Below, one piece after another: positions 9,747 through 19,644 of a DNA stretch of 64,000 bases; within the stretch, counting starts at the first letter, position 1; the number at the start of each line of letters is the position of its first letter. The DNA is from Bog-752 sp963799395 (GTDB lineage: Bacteria > Actinomycetota > Thermoleophilia > UBA2241), in contig CAWCWZ010000071.1 in assembly GCA_963799395.1 (NCBI GenBank), positions 62,001 to 126,000 of the forward strand. Reading direction: 5' to 3'. The notes under the pieces are model-generated. The model was not told the DNA's origin. It worked only from the letters and a program-made list of their open reading frames with translations, and did not search any database. The position numbers were made by a program, and so were the translations under genes.

Positions 9747-9877
9747 GGCGACCTCCTCTTGCGAACCGTGGACGGCGGCCGCCGCGGCGGCCGCCGTCAG
9801 ACTACGCCGCTCGGGGATGTCGGGAAAGCGCCGCCCGCTGCCCGCCGTCCGCTTCAAGCGCGGCAGGCCGCGGTCGA

Positions 9878-9883
9878 TATACT
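9878..9883 (+). promoter_or_regulatory. Candidate -10 box of a leaderless promoter
   Basis: TATACT ends exactly seven bases before the ATG at 9891, and no Shine-Dalgarno sequence fits between. Transcription would start at or next to the start codon. Confidence 0.5.
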
Positions 9884-9890
9884 GACGGTG

Positions 9891-11242
9891 ATGGAACGTC
9901 CGCTTGCAGCCCCGCCCACCGCCGGCGGCGCCTGGCCGTCGCGGCGCACGGTCGCGCTGCTCCTCGTGCTGCTGGCCGCGGCCATCGCCAGCAGCTACTG
10001 GGTCGAGATCGTCTCGCGCGCGTTCAACGACGTCGACCCGATCGTCCACGTGCCCAACTACGACTTCTTCCAGTACTACGCCGGCGGCTACAACTGGAAC
10101 CTGGGTCTCGACCCCTACAGGAACCACCCCGGCGTGCCGGGCGCCATCCAGCATCCCCGCTTCGACACCCACCAGATCTCCGGCTTCATCTACCCGCCGA
10201 CCTTCCTGCCGGTCTACGGCGCCCTCGCCCGCTACACCTACGAGGACGCCCGCCACGCCTGGCTGGCCATCACCCTGAGCGCCTTCGCTCTGCTCATCGG
10301 GGTGGCCCTGTGGGTCACGCCGGGCCGCCGGCTCGAGGTGCTGGGCGCGGTCCTGCTGCTCACGATGGCCTCGTACCCGTTCATCTACCACGTGCACAAC
10401 GGGCAGGTCGACCTGATCGCGGCCGCCTTCACGATCAGCGGCTTCCTGCTCTACCCGCGCTGGCGCGGCTGGCCTTCGGCGGCGCTGCTCGCGCTCGCCG
10501 TCGCCACCAAGGTGACCCCCGTGCTGATCCTCGCCGTGATGGTCGTCTACTTCCGCGACTGGCGGCTCGCGCTCAAGGCGCTCCTCTGCGGGGTCGCGCT
10601 GGCGGCGCTGTCGCTCGTCTGGGTCCACGTCGGCCTGTATCGCGAGTTCCTGTTCACCACGCTGCCCTCGATCGCCGTCTCCGACCCGTCGCAGTTCAAC
10701 CAGACGGTGCTGCGCTACTGGTGGAAGTACCCGCTCGTGCTCAAGTCGGTCTCGGCGCTCGGCTACCTGGCGCTGCTGTTCCTCGTCTTCGTGGCGAGCC
10801 GCAACCGGCGCCGGGCGCCGTTCGCGCCCGACGAGTTCGAAGAGGAGCGGCGCGAGCGCTACGCGGTGCTGCTGCTGGCCGTCCTGTTCATGCTGTTCTT
10901 CTCGCCGCTCGCCTGGCAGATGGCCTACGTGTGGCCGATCGTGCCGCTGGCGCTCGTGCTCACGTCGCGCCCGCCGGCCGGGCGGCCGGTGGCGGTGGTG
11001 ACGCTCGGGGTCGCGGCGGCGCTGCTGTGCAGCCGCATCTTCGACGTGCGCGTGCTCGACCTGCTGAACGTGATCGGGGCCGCCGTCGCCATGCTGGCGC
11101 TGATGCGCTGGTACCTGCCGCTCGAGCAGGCTGGGGCGGTCGCCGTCCCGGCGCCCGCCGTCCCCGAGCGCCGTCTCGGCGGTCGTCGCCCGCGGTCCCC
11201 GACGTCGAACCTCCGGCGCCTACGTCGCCGCGACCGGTGTGA
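9891..11242 (+). CDS. GT87-family polyprenyl-phosphate-mannose-dependent mannosyltransferase-like protein
   Basis: Multi-spanning membrane protein of about 450 residues with roughly ten hydrophobic segments. The first loop carries acidic and aromatic motifs typical of GT-C glycosyltransferases (PNYDFFQYYAGG, YPPTFLPVYG), and the LLALAVATKVTPVL segment matches GT87/DUF2029 proteins. These enzymes add mannose or arabinose-type sugars from a lipid carrier outside the membrane. The original frame has no stop until deep inside the next, convergent gene. A one-base shift near 11190 would end the protein at 11242 after VPDVEPPAPTSPRPV, which I take as the natural end. It then overlaps the lipoprotein gene by 23 bases. 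Confidence 0.75.
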
Positions 11243-11891
11243 TCGTGAACGAGGCCATCGCCGGGGCCAGCTTCGACCAAGTCGCCGACCACGTGTCGGC
11301 GCTCGACTGGCCGGTGATCCAGTAGGCGTACTTGCCCTTGGGCAGAAGGTACGACATCGCCCCGGTCGGCGTGTCGTGGATGGTGTAGGTGTAGGTGACC
11401 TGGAACCCCTTCGCGCCGTTCAGGGTGAGCCGCTTGATGGGGCCGGTCGGAGCCAGGTTCGGCAGGCCCTTGATCAGGCCGCCGGCGATGGCCTTGAAGC
11501 TCGCCGCGGAGCGCACCAGGTCGGCCGGCTTGACCGCCTTGGTCATCGCGTAGACCGACACCTGCAGGGTGTCGACGAAGCCGCCGTTCACGACCTTGCC
11601 CTTGGTGTCAGCCCAGCTCACGCTCAGGAGTGGAGCGCCGCTCGTGTCGCCGGGCGGGGCCTTCTTGACGACGCTGACCCAGCCGAGGGGATACCTGATC
11701 GAGACGCCGTACTGCTTGTTCGTGGCGAGGCCGAACGCCGACGCCGGCGCCGGGCTCGGGGAGCCGGTCGCGACCGGGCTCTGGCTGGGCAGGCCGGTCC
11801 CGCTGCCGCTCGACGAGCAGGCGCCGAGGCCTGAGACGGCGGCGACCGTCGCGCTGACGGTCAGGATGAGTGCGAGGTGTCGGACGTGCAC
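11220..11891 (-). CDS. Lipoprotein with PsbP/DUF1795-like domain
   Basis: 223 residues from a GTG at 11891 preceded by AAGGAG. A signal peptide ends in a lipobox (VSGLGAC, Cys about 22). It is followed by an S/P/T-rich tether and then a single globular domain beginning YGVSIRYPLGWVSV, the typical opening of PsbP-like or DUF1795 domains. The end of the domain has GKYAYWITGQSS and MASFTITP. Probably anchored on the outer face of the membrane; ligand unknown. The convergent overlap with the GT87 gene suggests chance rather than function. The 246-base gap upstream holds a short palindrome but no riboswitch I can identify. Confidence 0.8.
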   Translation of the reverse strand: MHVRHLALILTVSATVAAVSGLGACSSSGSGTGLPSQSPVATGSPSPAPASAFGLATNKQYGVSIRYPLGWVSVVKKAPPGDTSGAPLLSVSWADTKGKVVNGGFVDTLQVSVYAMTKAVKPADLVRSAASFKAIAGGLIKGLPNLAPTGPIKRLTLNGAKGFQVTYTYTIHDTPTGAMSYLLPKGKYAYWITGQSSADTWSATWSKLAPAMASFTITPVAAT

Positions 11892-12056
11892 GATATCTCC
11901 TTGGTGGTTTTCAGCAGCCTCCGCACCCACCTGTTCTGGCGGAGCCCGCAGGATTCCTTCGCTCCCGTTTCGACGCGATGGTGGTCGAGCTTGAGCGATG
12001 GGGCCGCGGGAATCCGGACGCGAGAGCCGACCGGGTGTCGTCGTCGGCGTCCGTGA

Positions 12057-12074
12057 CGGATGCGATAGCATCCG
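12057..12074. promoter_or_regulatory. 18-bp palindrome in divergent region
   Basis: CGGATGC and GCATCCG flank GATA. A TAGCAT box overlaps its right half. It sits between the lipoprotein and the aminotransferase genes and could be an operator over a promoter; a chance hairpin is also possible. Confidence 0.35.
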
Positions 12075-12137
12075 GATTGCACGCCATCCGACGATAGGCG
12101 GGCGGCGGCGCGAAACGCGACGGGATCACGACTGAAG

Positions 12138-13292
12138 GTGCGAGTGGATTTCGACACGCTGGTCGAGCGCCGCGGGACGGCGAGCTACAAGTGGGACCGC
12201 TACGGGCCCGGCGTGCTGCCGTTCTGGGTGGCCGACATGGACCTGCCCTCGCCGCCGGCGGTGATCGCCGCGCTCCGGGAGCGGGCCGCGCACGGCGTCT
12301 ACGGCTACTCCCTCGTGCCCGACTCGCTGGTCTCAGCCGTCCTGGGTCATCTGCTGACCGCTCACGGCTGGGCCGTGGCCGCCGACTCCCTGGTCTACCT
12401 GCCCGGCGTCGTGCCGGCGCTCAACGTGGCCTGCCGGGCCTACGCCGCACCGGGCGAGACCGTGCTGACTGTGGTGCCGGCCTATCCGCCGTTCCTCGAG
12501 GCCCCCGGCCAGCAGGGACGGCGCCTCGCGACCGTGGCCGCGCGCCTGGTGGGCGGGCGCTGGGAGCTGCCGCTGGCCGAGCTCGAGGCGGCCGTCACGC
12601 CGCAGACCAGGGTCTTCCTGTTCTGCCACCCGCACAACCCTTTGGGGCGCGTCTGGAGCCTCGACGACGTCGCCGCCGTGGTCGACCTCTGCCGCCGCCG
12701 CCGGCTGGTGCTCGTCTCCGACGAGATCCACTGCGACCTGGTGCTCGAACCGGGGCGCCACGTCCCCTCGGTCCTGGTCGCGCCCGCCGCCGCCGAGCTG
12801 ACCGTCACCTTCATGGCGCCGAGCAAGACGTTCAACCTGCCGGGCCTGAACTTCGCCTTCGCCGTGATCCCCGACGAAGCTCTGCGGCGGCGCTTCGTGG
12901 CGGCCGGGGCGGGCCTGCTGCCGTTCCCCGGATGCTTTGCCATCGCCGCCGCCGAGGCCGCATATCGCGACGGCGGCGAGTGGCTCGCGGAGCTGCTCGC
13001 CTATCTGCGCGGCAACGCCGATCTCCTCGCCGAGTTCGTCGGCGACGAGTTGCCGGACGTGGCGACGACCCGGGTCGAGGCGACCTACCTGGCCTGGCTC
13101 GACGCGCGCGCCTGGCTCGCCGCCCACGGCGCCGGCGGCGCCGAGGCGGCCGCGGCCTGCCTGCGGGCCGGCGTGGCGCTGTCCGACGGCGGCGCCTTCG
13201 GCGCCGCCCCCGGGTTCTTGCGCCTCAACTTCGGCTGTCCTCGCGGCATGCTCGAGGAGGGGCTGCGCCGCCTCAAGGTGGCGCTCGGGTGA
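12138..13292 (+). CDS. MalY/PatB-family PLP-dependent cystathionine beta-lyase
   Basis: 384 residues, fold-type I aminotransferase-like. The PLP lysine is in MAPSKTFNLPGLN (about 230), the ring-nitrogen Asp in LVSDEIHCDL (about 197), and the N-terminal PFWVADMDLPSP motif is diagnostic of MalY/PatB rather than of ordinary aminotransferases. The enzyme cleaves cystathionine or other C-S bonds to pyruvate, ammonia and a thiol. GTG start. The stop overlaps the next start as TGATG, so it is translationally coupled to the glycerol kinase gene. The pairing has no obvious metabolic logic. Confidence 0.9.
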   Translation: MRVDFDTLVERRGTASYKWDRYGPGVLPFWVADMDLPSPPAVIAALRERAAHGVYGYSLVPDSLVSAVLGHLLTAHGWAVAADSLVYLPGVVPALNVACRAYAAPGETVLTVVPAYPPFLEAPGQQGRRLATVAARLVGGRWELPLAELEAAVTPQTRVFLFCHPHNPLGRVWSLDDVAAVVDLCRRRRLVLVSDEIHCDLVLEPGRHVPSVLVAPAAAELTVTFMAPSKTFNLPGLNFAFAVIPDEALRRRFVAAGAGLLPFPGCFAIAAAEAAYRDGGEWLAELLAYLRGNADLLAEFVGDELPDVATTRVEATYLAWLDARAWLAAHGAGGAEAAAACLRAGVALSDGGAFGAAPGFLRLNFGCPRGMLEEGLRRLKVALG

Positions 13293-14818
13293 TGGCCGGG
13301 GCAGCCGGCGGGCGAGCGCCGGTGATCCTCGCTCTCGATCAGGGGACGACGAGCTCGCGAGCGCTGCTCGTCGATCGCGTCGGGCGCGTGGTGGCGGTCG
13401 CCCAGCAGACCATCGGCCAGACCTACCCCGAGCCCGGCTGGGTCGAGCAGGATCCGCTGGCGATCTGGCGGGCGCAGCTCGACACCGCGAGAGAGGTGCT
13501 CGCCAGGGGCTCTCGCGGCGCCGCCGACGTAGCCGCGATCGGCATCACCAACCAGCGTGAGACGACCGTGGTCTGGGAGCGCGCGACCGCGCGTTCCCGT
13601 CGCTCCGGCGATCGTCTGGCAGGACCGGCGCACCGCCGATGCGTGTGACGCGCTGCGCGCCGCCGGCCACGAACCGCTGGTGGCGCGGCGCACCGGCCTG
13701 CGTGCTCGACCCCTACTTCTCGGCGACGAAGCTGCGCTGGATCCTCGAGCACGTTCCCGGCGGCCTGGAGCGCGCTCGCCGCGGCGAGCTCGCCGTCGGC
13801 ACGGTCGACTCCTGGCTCGTCTGGAACCTGACCGGCGGCAGGGTGCACGCGACCGACGCCAGCAACGCGTCGCGCACGCTGCTCTACGACCTCCAGCGCG
13901 GGCGCCTGGGACGACGAGCTGCTCGAGCTCTTCGACGTGCCCCGCGAGCTGCTGCCGGCGATCGTCGACACGAGCGGCGTGGTCGGCGAGACCGAGCCGC
14001 AGCTGTTCGGCGGGCCGCTGCCCATCGCCGCCCTTTGTGGCGACCAGCAGGCGGCGCTCTTCGGCCAGGGCTGTGTCGCCGCCGGCCAGGCGAAGGTCAC
14101 CTACGGGACCGGCTGCTTCCTGCTCGCCCACACCGGCGACGGCGGCCGTCGCCTCGCGCCACAGGGCTGCTGTCGACGGTGGCCCTGCAGCGTGACGGGC
14201 GGCGGACGTTCGCCCTGGAGGGCAGCGCCTTCGTCGGCGGCGCGGCCGTCGGCTGGCTGCGCGACGGACTGGGCGTGATCAGCGTCGTCGGCGCAGTCGA
14301 GCGGCTCGCGGCGCGGGTGCGGGCCGGCGAGGGCGGGGTCTTCGTCCCGGCGCTCGCCGGCCTCGGCGCGCCGCACTGGGACCCCGCCGCCCGCGGCGCC
14401 ATTCTTCGGGCTCACGCGGGCACCACGCCGGCGCACCTGGTCGGGCCGCTCATCGAGGGCATCGCCTTCCAGGTGGCCGACCTCGCGGCCGCCGTCGCCG
14501 CCGACTCGGGCCTCGCCGCTCGCCGAGCTCGCCGCCGACGGCGGCGCCTCCGCCAACGACGTGCTGATGCAGTTCCAGGCCGACATCCTGGGCCACGCCG
14601 TCGTGCGCGCCGCCGACGGAGTCGACGGCCTGGGCGCCGCCTATCTCGCCGGCCTCGCCGTCGGCCACTGGCGCGACGCGGGCGAGATCGAGGCGCTGGG
14701 CCGGCCGGGCCGGCGCTTCGAGCCCGACCCGGCGGTCGACCGCGAGCGCCTGTTCGAGCGCTGGCGGGCGGCGGTGGCGGCGGTCAGGCAGTTCGCGGCG
14801 GACGGCGGCGGGCGGTAG
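13292..14818 (+). CDS. glpK: Glycerol kinase, reading frame broken about five times
   Basis: FGGY-family kinase phosphorylating glycerol to glycerol 3-phosphate. Signatures appear in order across the frames: ALDQGTTSSRALL, GWVEQDP, ITNQRETTVVW, IVWQDRRT, LDPYFSATKLRW, GTVDSWLVWNLTGG, CGDQQAALFGQG, YGTGCF, PALAGLGAPHWD, GIAFQVAD, DGGASANDVLMQFQAD. Frame changes are needed near 13595, 13700, 13907, 14160 and 14518. Every segment keeps strong family identity with nothing missing, which fits sequence errors better than a decaying pseudogene, though decay cannot be excluded. It starts on the TGATG overlap with the MalY gene and ends at a hairpin. Confidence 0.87.
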
Positions 14819-14828
14819 CCCGCCGCCG
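14803..14828. terminator. Bidirectional hairpin after glpK and the permease operon
   Basis: 11-bp GC stem with a GGTA loop spanning the glpK stop and facing the end of the convergent permease gene. Confidence 0.7.
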
Positions 14829-14855
14829 CCCGGCCCTGCCCCGCCGCCGCCCGCC

Positions 14856-15704
14856 CTACCCCTTCACGCCGGTGAGCGTGATGCCCTCGATGAAGACGCG
14901 CTGGGCGAGGAAGAAGATGACGACCACCGGGATCATGAAGATCAGCGTGGCCGCCATGGTCAGGTTCCAGGCGACGTGGTGCATGCCCTGGAAGTTGGAG
15001 AGCGCCAGCGAGAGCGTCTGGGCGTTGGGGCTCTCGCCGACGTAGACCAGCGGGTTGTAGAAGTCGTTCCAGGCGTAGATGAACTGGAACAGGCCGATCG
15101 CCACGATGGCCGGCTTGGAGAGCGGGATGACGACGCGCGTGAGGATCTGCCAGTGGCCGCCGCCGTCGACGCGGATCGAGTCGCAGAGCTCTTCGGGGAT
15201 GGTCATGAAGAACTGGCGCAGCAGGAAGATCGAGAAGGCGTCGCCGAAGTAGTTGGGGATGATGAGCGGCTTGAGCGTGCCGATGAACTGGATGCCGGTC
15301 AGGTCGTGCAGCGTGCGCGCCCAGATGACGTAGAGCGGCACCGACGTGACCTGGTTGGGCAGCATGAGGGTCGACAGGACGAGCAGGAAGACGACGTTGC
15401 GCCCCTTCCAGCGCATCCGCGAGAAGGCGTAGGCCACCGGCACCGACGAGACGATCACGCCGATCGTCGAGAGCCCCGCGTACAGGAACGTGTTCCAGGT
15501 GTAGCGCGCCAGGTCGATCTGCTTGAAGACCGTCCAGAAGTTCTTCCACTCCACCGGGCTCGGGATGAGCTTCGTCGAGAGCGCCTGCTGGTCGGTCATC
15601 AGGGACGTCAGGATCATGAACACGATCGGCAGCACGAAGACGATCGACACGCCGATCAGCACGGCGTGGTTGGCGATCATGCCCAGCAGGCGACGGCGCC
15701 GCAC
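14856..15704 (-). CDS. ABC sugar transporter permease, MalG type
   Basis: 282 residues with six hydrophobic segments. The EAA loop that docks the ATPase is EELCDSIRVDGGGHWQILTR, followed by VVIPLSKPA. The ending QRVFIEGITLTGVKG is the classic C-terminus of carbohydrate-uptake family 1 MalG-like subunits. It partners with the MalF-type gene just upstream. The GTG at 15704 gives the usual length; the open frame runs further upstream without a better start. Last gene of the ROK-SBP-permease transcription unit. Confidence 0.92.
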   Translation of the reverse strand: MRRRRLLGMIANHAVLIGVSIVFVLPIVFMILTSLMTDQQALSTKLIPSPVEWKNFWTVFKQIDLARYTWNTFLYAGLSTIGVIVSSVPVAYAFSRMRWKGRNVVFLLVLSTLMLPNQVTSVPLYVIWARTLHDLTGIQFIGTLKPLIIPNYFGDAFSIFLLRQFFMTIPEELCDSIRVDGGGHWQILTRVVIPLSKPAIVAIGLFQFIYAWNDFYNPLVYVGESPNAQTLSLALSNFQGMHHVAWNLTMAATLIFMIPVVVIFFLAQRVFIEGITLTGVKG

Positions 15705-15757
15705 CTTGGCCGGCAGCCGGCGGCGCTCGAGGGGGACGGCCTCTGCGGCGCTCGCGG

Positions 15758-16756
15758 CTATTGGTTCCCGCCCCCTCCGTAGTGGACCCAGCGCCGCGAG
15801 GTGAGCAGCAACACGGCGGTGGCGACCATGGTGGCCGCGAACAGCACCCAGGCCATCGCCGCCGCATAGCCCATGTCGAAGTTACGGAAAGCCCACTGGT
15901 AGAGGTAGATGCTGTAGAAGAGCAGCGCGTTCTGCGGGCTGCCCAGGACCGCGGTCTGGCCGCTGGCCACGTTGCCGGCCACGAACGCCTGGTCGAAGTA
16001 CTGAAAGCCGTCGATCACGCCCATGACGATGGTGAAGAAGATGACCGGGGTGATGAGCGGCAGGGTGACGTTACGGAAGCGCTGCCAGGCGTTGGCGCCC
16101 TCTATGGCGATCGCCTCGTAGAGCTCGCGTGGCACGCTGAGCAGACCGGCCAGGTAGATCACCACCGCGTCGCCGATGCCCCACAGGCCCATCATCAGCA
16201 GCGCCGGCTTGGCCCACGTCGGGTCGTAGAACCACAGCGGCGCGGTGACGCCCGGGATGTGGTTGAGCAGCAGGTTGACCGGTCCGGTGGTCGGGTTCAG
16301 CAGGTAGACGAAGACCAGCGCGGCGGCCACCTTGGGGGCCATGTAGGGCATGAAGAACAGCGTTCGGTACGTGTTCACGCCGCGCTTGGGCCGAGTGAGC
16401 AGCATCGCCGTGAGCATCCCGAACAGCACCCGCAGCGGCACTCCGAAGACGATGATGAAGAGCGTGTTCTTGACCGACTGCCAGAAGTACGGGTCGGCCC
16501 GGTGAACGCCGTTGATCTTGCCGATCCCGAACATGAACTTGTAGTTCTCGAGGCCGATCCAGCGGGGCGCGCTGGCCATGTCGTAGTGGGTGAACGACCA
16601 GAAGAAGCTGACCACCATCGGGCCGCCGGTGAAGACGATGAAGCCGATGATCCAGGGAGACAGCAGCAGCAGCACGACGCCGTACTTGCGCAGGGCGGAG
16701 CGCCGCCGCGTGCGGCGGCGCTCCGCCTCCGGGCGCTGGGGGATCAGCCCGCTCAA
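15758..16756 (-). CDS. ABC sugar transporter permease, MalF type
   Basis: 332 residues. A basic N-terminus precedes six membrane spans. The EAA loop is RELYEAIAIEGANAWQRFR followed by NVTLPLITP. The conserved opening (LLLSPWIIGF, PMVVSFFWSFTHYD) marks carbohydrate-uptake family 1. It starts at TTG 16756, eight bases after the solute-binding protein stop, with only a weak ribosome-binding site, so coupling is likely. It forms the channel with the MalG-type subunit. The ATPase is not in this operon but in the divergent one at 23743. Confidence 0.92.
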   Translation of the reverse strand: MSGLIPQRPEAERRRTRRRSALRKYGVVLLLLSPWIIGFIVFTGGPMVVSFFWSFTHYDMASAPRWIGLENYKFMFGIGKINGVHRADPYFWQSVKNTLFIIVFGVPLRVLFGMLTAMLLTRPKRGVNTYRTLFFMPYMAPKVAAALVFVYLLNPTTGPVNLLLNHIPGVTAPLWFYDPTWAKPALLMMGLWGIGDAVVIYLAGLLSVPRELYEAIAIEGANAWQRFRNVTLPLITPVIFFTIVMGVIDGFQYFDQAFVAGNVASGQTAVLGSPQNALLFYSIYLYQWAFRNFDMGYAAAMAWVLFAATMVATAVLLLTSRRWVHYGGGGNQ

Positions 16757-16763
16757 GTCGGCG

Positions 16764-18132
16764 TCACGGAGCCTGGCCGAGCGAGAGCTGGTTCGTGATC
16801 TGCTGGTCGACCTGGGCCAGGCCGGTCTGCAGGTTCGGCACCTTGCCCGCGACCCACTTCTGATCGAAGGTCGTCAGCAGGCTCGCGTAGCCGCTGCCCG
16901 ACGCGGTGATCGGCGGCGTGTAGCTCGACTTGGGGTTGTCCCAGACCGCAACGAAGGTCTTGAACTGCGGCGTCATGATCGTGAGGTCGGGTGAGGTGGC
17001 GGCCGCCGTCGTCGTCGGCACGTTGCCCAGGCCGTTGGCCAGGGCGACGAGGAAGTCCGTGTCGGTGGCCATGTACTTGACGAGCAGCCAGGCGTCGTCG
17101 GGGTTCTTCGAGGTCTTGGGAATGCCGGTGACCGTGCCGCCGACCCTGCCCGAGCCGTACAGCGAGGGCTCCGTGTCGGCCACCGGGAACGGCGCCGTGC
17201 CGTAGTTCACCTTGGAGTTGTCGTCCTTGATCATCGCCGTGCGCCACTCGCCGTCGAAGACCATGGCGACCTTGCCGGTCTCGAAGGAGTTGCTGGCGTT
17301 CCACTCCTGCGGCGTGTACGTGCTGGCGAACTTGAGGATGTTGGTGGTAGCCGTACCAGTCGACGAGCTGCTTCTGCAGGTCAAGGCCGCTGCCCAGGCC
17401 GGGTCGGTGGCGAGCTGCGGCTGGCCCTGGGCGTTGAAGTACTGGCCGCCCAGGGCGCCGGCCAGGTCGGGGGCGGTGTCGAGCTCCTGCGTGGATGAGT
17501 GGTACGAAGCCGGCGATCTTGATCGAGCCGTCGGCGTTGCGCACGGTGAGCTTCTTGGCGTCGGCCGTGAGCTCGGTCATGGTCTTCGGCGGGCCGGCGA
17601 TGCCGGCCTTGGCGAACATGTCCTTGTTGTAGTACAGGCCGTAGGCATCGGTCAGCACCGGTAGTACCACTCGCTTGCCCTCGTACTGGCAGTAGGTGAG
17701 CGACGCCGGCGCGAAGGTGCCGGTCGACAGGTGGTCGCGCTGCAGGTAGGGGTTGAGGTCGATGAACAGGCCATCGTGGGCGTACTGACCGACCGTGTCG
17801 GGCGAGAACGTGATGGCGACATCGGGACCGCCGCCGGCCTCCACCGCCTTGATGACCTGCTGGTCGAACGTGGTCGAGTCGGGGAAGCTCACGATCTTGA
17901 GCGTGATCCACGGGTACTGCGTGTGAAAGCCGGCGACCGCGTTCTGAAAGCCCTTCTTCTCGGCGAGCTCGGCCAGCGGCTGCCAAACGGTGAGCGTGAC
18001 CGGCGTGTGGCTGGTGCTCGTGGCGCTCGGCTGTGGGCTGCTGCTCGTGGAGCTGCTGCCGCAGCCGGCCGTGGTCAGCACCAGTGCCAGGGCGAGCGCC
18101 GCAGGACCGAAGTAGGAGTGCGAGTCGTCTAT
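16764..18132 (-). CDS. ABC sugar solute-binding lipoprotein, frameshifted
   Basis: Extracellular solute-binding protein family 1, about 455 residues. A short signal peptide ends in a lipobox (LTTAGCGSS) and an S/T tether. Family landmarks are VTLTVWQPLAE, GGGPDVAITFSPDTVGQYA, TDAYGLYYNKDMFAKAGI, VAMVFDGEWRTAMI and SKNPDDAWLLVKYM. The frame changes near 17493, and probably again near 17393 and 17350, with good family sequence on both sides. The reading frame enters through ATA at 18132, eight bases after a GGGGGG run; no ATG, GTG or TTG lies before the signal peptide in that frame, so either ATA is used or a base is wrong. It determines the transporter's ligand, which I cannot name from sequence. 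Confidence 0.87.
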
Positions 18133-18161
18133 GGCGTTGACCCCCCTAGGTCGCGTTGCGT

Positions 18162-19513
18162 TCAGAGGTGAGCGTTCGGGTATGGCGTGAGAGGACGGTC
18201 GGGCACGGGCGCGGCGATGAGCCGCGGCTCCGGAGAAGCTGTCGGGGGCGACCCGGGGCCGTCGGTGCGCCGGGCCCGCGGGCGATCGAAGTCTTCGTGA
18301 CGGCTGAAGAGCCTGTCCTGGGCAGTGGCCAGGGCGGTGGCGACGGCGCCGTCGAGAACGGCCTCTTCGCCCAGCTCCGAGACGGCCAGGGCGGCGCGAA
18401 CGGGCTGACGGCGCGCAGCTCGCGGCGCAGCGGTTCGAGCAGCAGGTCGGCGTTGTTGCGGGCGATGCCGCCGGCGAGGATGACGAGCTGCGGGTCGAGA
18501 ACGGGGGCCACGACGGCGAGGGCGAGGGCGAGGCGCCGGGCTTCGGCTGAGACGACCTCGCGGGCGAGGCCGTCGCCGCGCCGCGCCGCCGCGAAGACGG
18601 CCGTGGGGGTGAGCGGCGGCCGCAGGCCCAGGCGCCGGGCGTGGGCGACGATGCCGCTCGCGGCGGCCGCCTCTTCGAGCTGCCCGCGGCGCCGGTTGGC
18701 GGGGTCGTGGGGGTCGCCCTCGCCGACCGGCAGGTAGCCGATCTCGCCGGCGGCCCCTCCGGCGCCGCGGTAGAGCTCGCCGCCGATCACGATCCCCAGG
18801 CCGACGCCGGTGCCGACCCAGAGCAGGACGAAGTCGTCGACGTCACGGCCCAGACCGCTCGAGCGCTCGCCGAGGGCGGCGAGGTTGACGTCGTTCTCGA
18901 AGCCGACCACCGTGCCGAGCTCCTCGCGGATCGCCTCGACGACGCCGCGCGATCCCCAGCCGGGCAGGTTGGGCGCCTGGTGGAGCAGCCCCGACGACGG
19001 CACGAGCACGCCAGGGCTGCCGACCGTGGCCGCCGTCACGGCGCTCCAGGCGAGGCCGGCGTCGGCGGCCACGCGGTGGGCGATCTCGCCGGTCTGGGCG
19101 ACGAGCGCCCGCGAGCTGCGGGCTCGCGCCCGCTCGTCGCGGCGCACGACGATGCCGCCGGTGATGTCGGCGACGGCGGCCCGCACCCAGCGGCGGCCGA
19201 CGTCGATGCCGACCACCCAGCCGGAGCCGGGGTTGAGCTCGTAGAGCTTGGCGCTCGGGCCCTTGGCGCCGCTCGCCTCGCCGGTCTGGCGGGCGAGCCC
19301 GGCGGAGACGAGGCGCTCGAGGGCGAGGGAGACGGTCGGCTTGGACAGGCCGCTGCGGCGGGCGATGTCGGTGCGCGACATGCCACCGCTGCGGCGCAGC
19401 AGCTCGAGGACGGTGCGCTCGTTGATGGCGCGCAGCAGCCGTGGCTGCCCCGCGGTGAAGGTCGTGTCCAAGCCTGTCGTGTCGCCGGCCGTCCGGAGCC
19501 CCCTCTCAGACAA
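18162..19513 (-). CDS. ROK-family transcriptional repressor
   Basis: About 450 residues. Residues ~30-85 form a winged helix (LELLRRSGGMSRTDIARRSG, LSKPTVSLALERLVSAGL). The rest is a ROK sugar-kinase-like domain (VGIDVGRRWVRAAV, GSPGVLVPSSG, ENDVNLAALGE, WVGTGVGLGIVIGGELYRGAGGAAGEIGYLP). The zinc-site cysteines of the canonical motif are absent. The C-terminal frame changes near 18395; the restored reading runs VSELGEEAVLDGAVATAL to a stop at 18162. TTG 19513 is supported as start by a TATTGT box seven bases upstream. Sugar binding should release it from DNA. It precedes the transporter genes and carries the same palindrome found at the GH4/deacetylase promoter. Confidence 0.88.
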
Positions 19514-19520
19514 CTCTCAG

Positions 19521-19526
19521 ACAATA
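19521..19526 (-). promoter_or_regulatory. Candidate -10 box of the ROK operon, leaderless
   Basis: TATTGT on the minus strand ends seven bases before the TTG start of the ROK gene. The operator palindrome lies directly upstream, in the place of the -35/-10 spacer. Confidence 0.5.
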
Positions 19527-19547
19527 GTTAGGAAACCTTCCTGATAG
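19527..19547. promoter_or_regulatory. ROK operator candidate, site 1
   Basis: Inverted repeat AGGAA-ACC-TTCCT (19530-19542) within the 21-base block GTTAGGAAACCTTCCTGATAG. The same block, with two changed bases in the spacer region, occurs at 22099-22119. It lies between the ROK gene and the EamA gene, so the ROK protein is the likely ligand (autoregulation). Confidence 0.65.
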
Positions 19548-19644
19548 AAGGGACCATAGTCGCCACCTCACCGCCAAGTCAAGGGGTGCGGCGCGCCGCT
19601 TGCCCGAGCGCGCTCGGCCTGTCGCCCTCTGATAGCCTTGGGCG

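Noticed and set aside
9402..9890. Upstream in-frame extension of the GT87 gene
   Set aside because: It overlaps the propeller gene and its promoter on the other strand. The -10 box and ATG at 9891 give a natural start.
11892..12137. Riboswitch leader upstream of the lipoprotein gene
   Set aside because: The region has hairpins and GC-rich stems, but I could not match the conserved core of any riboswitch class.
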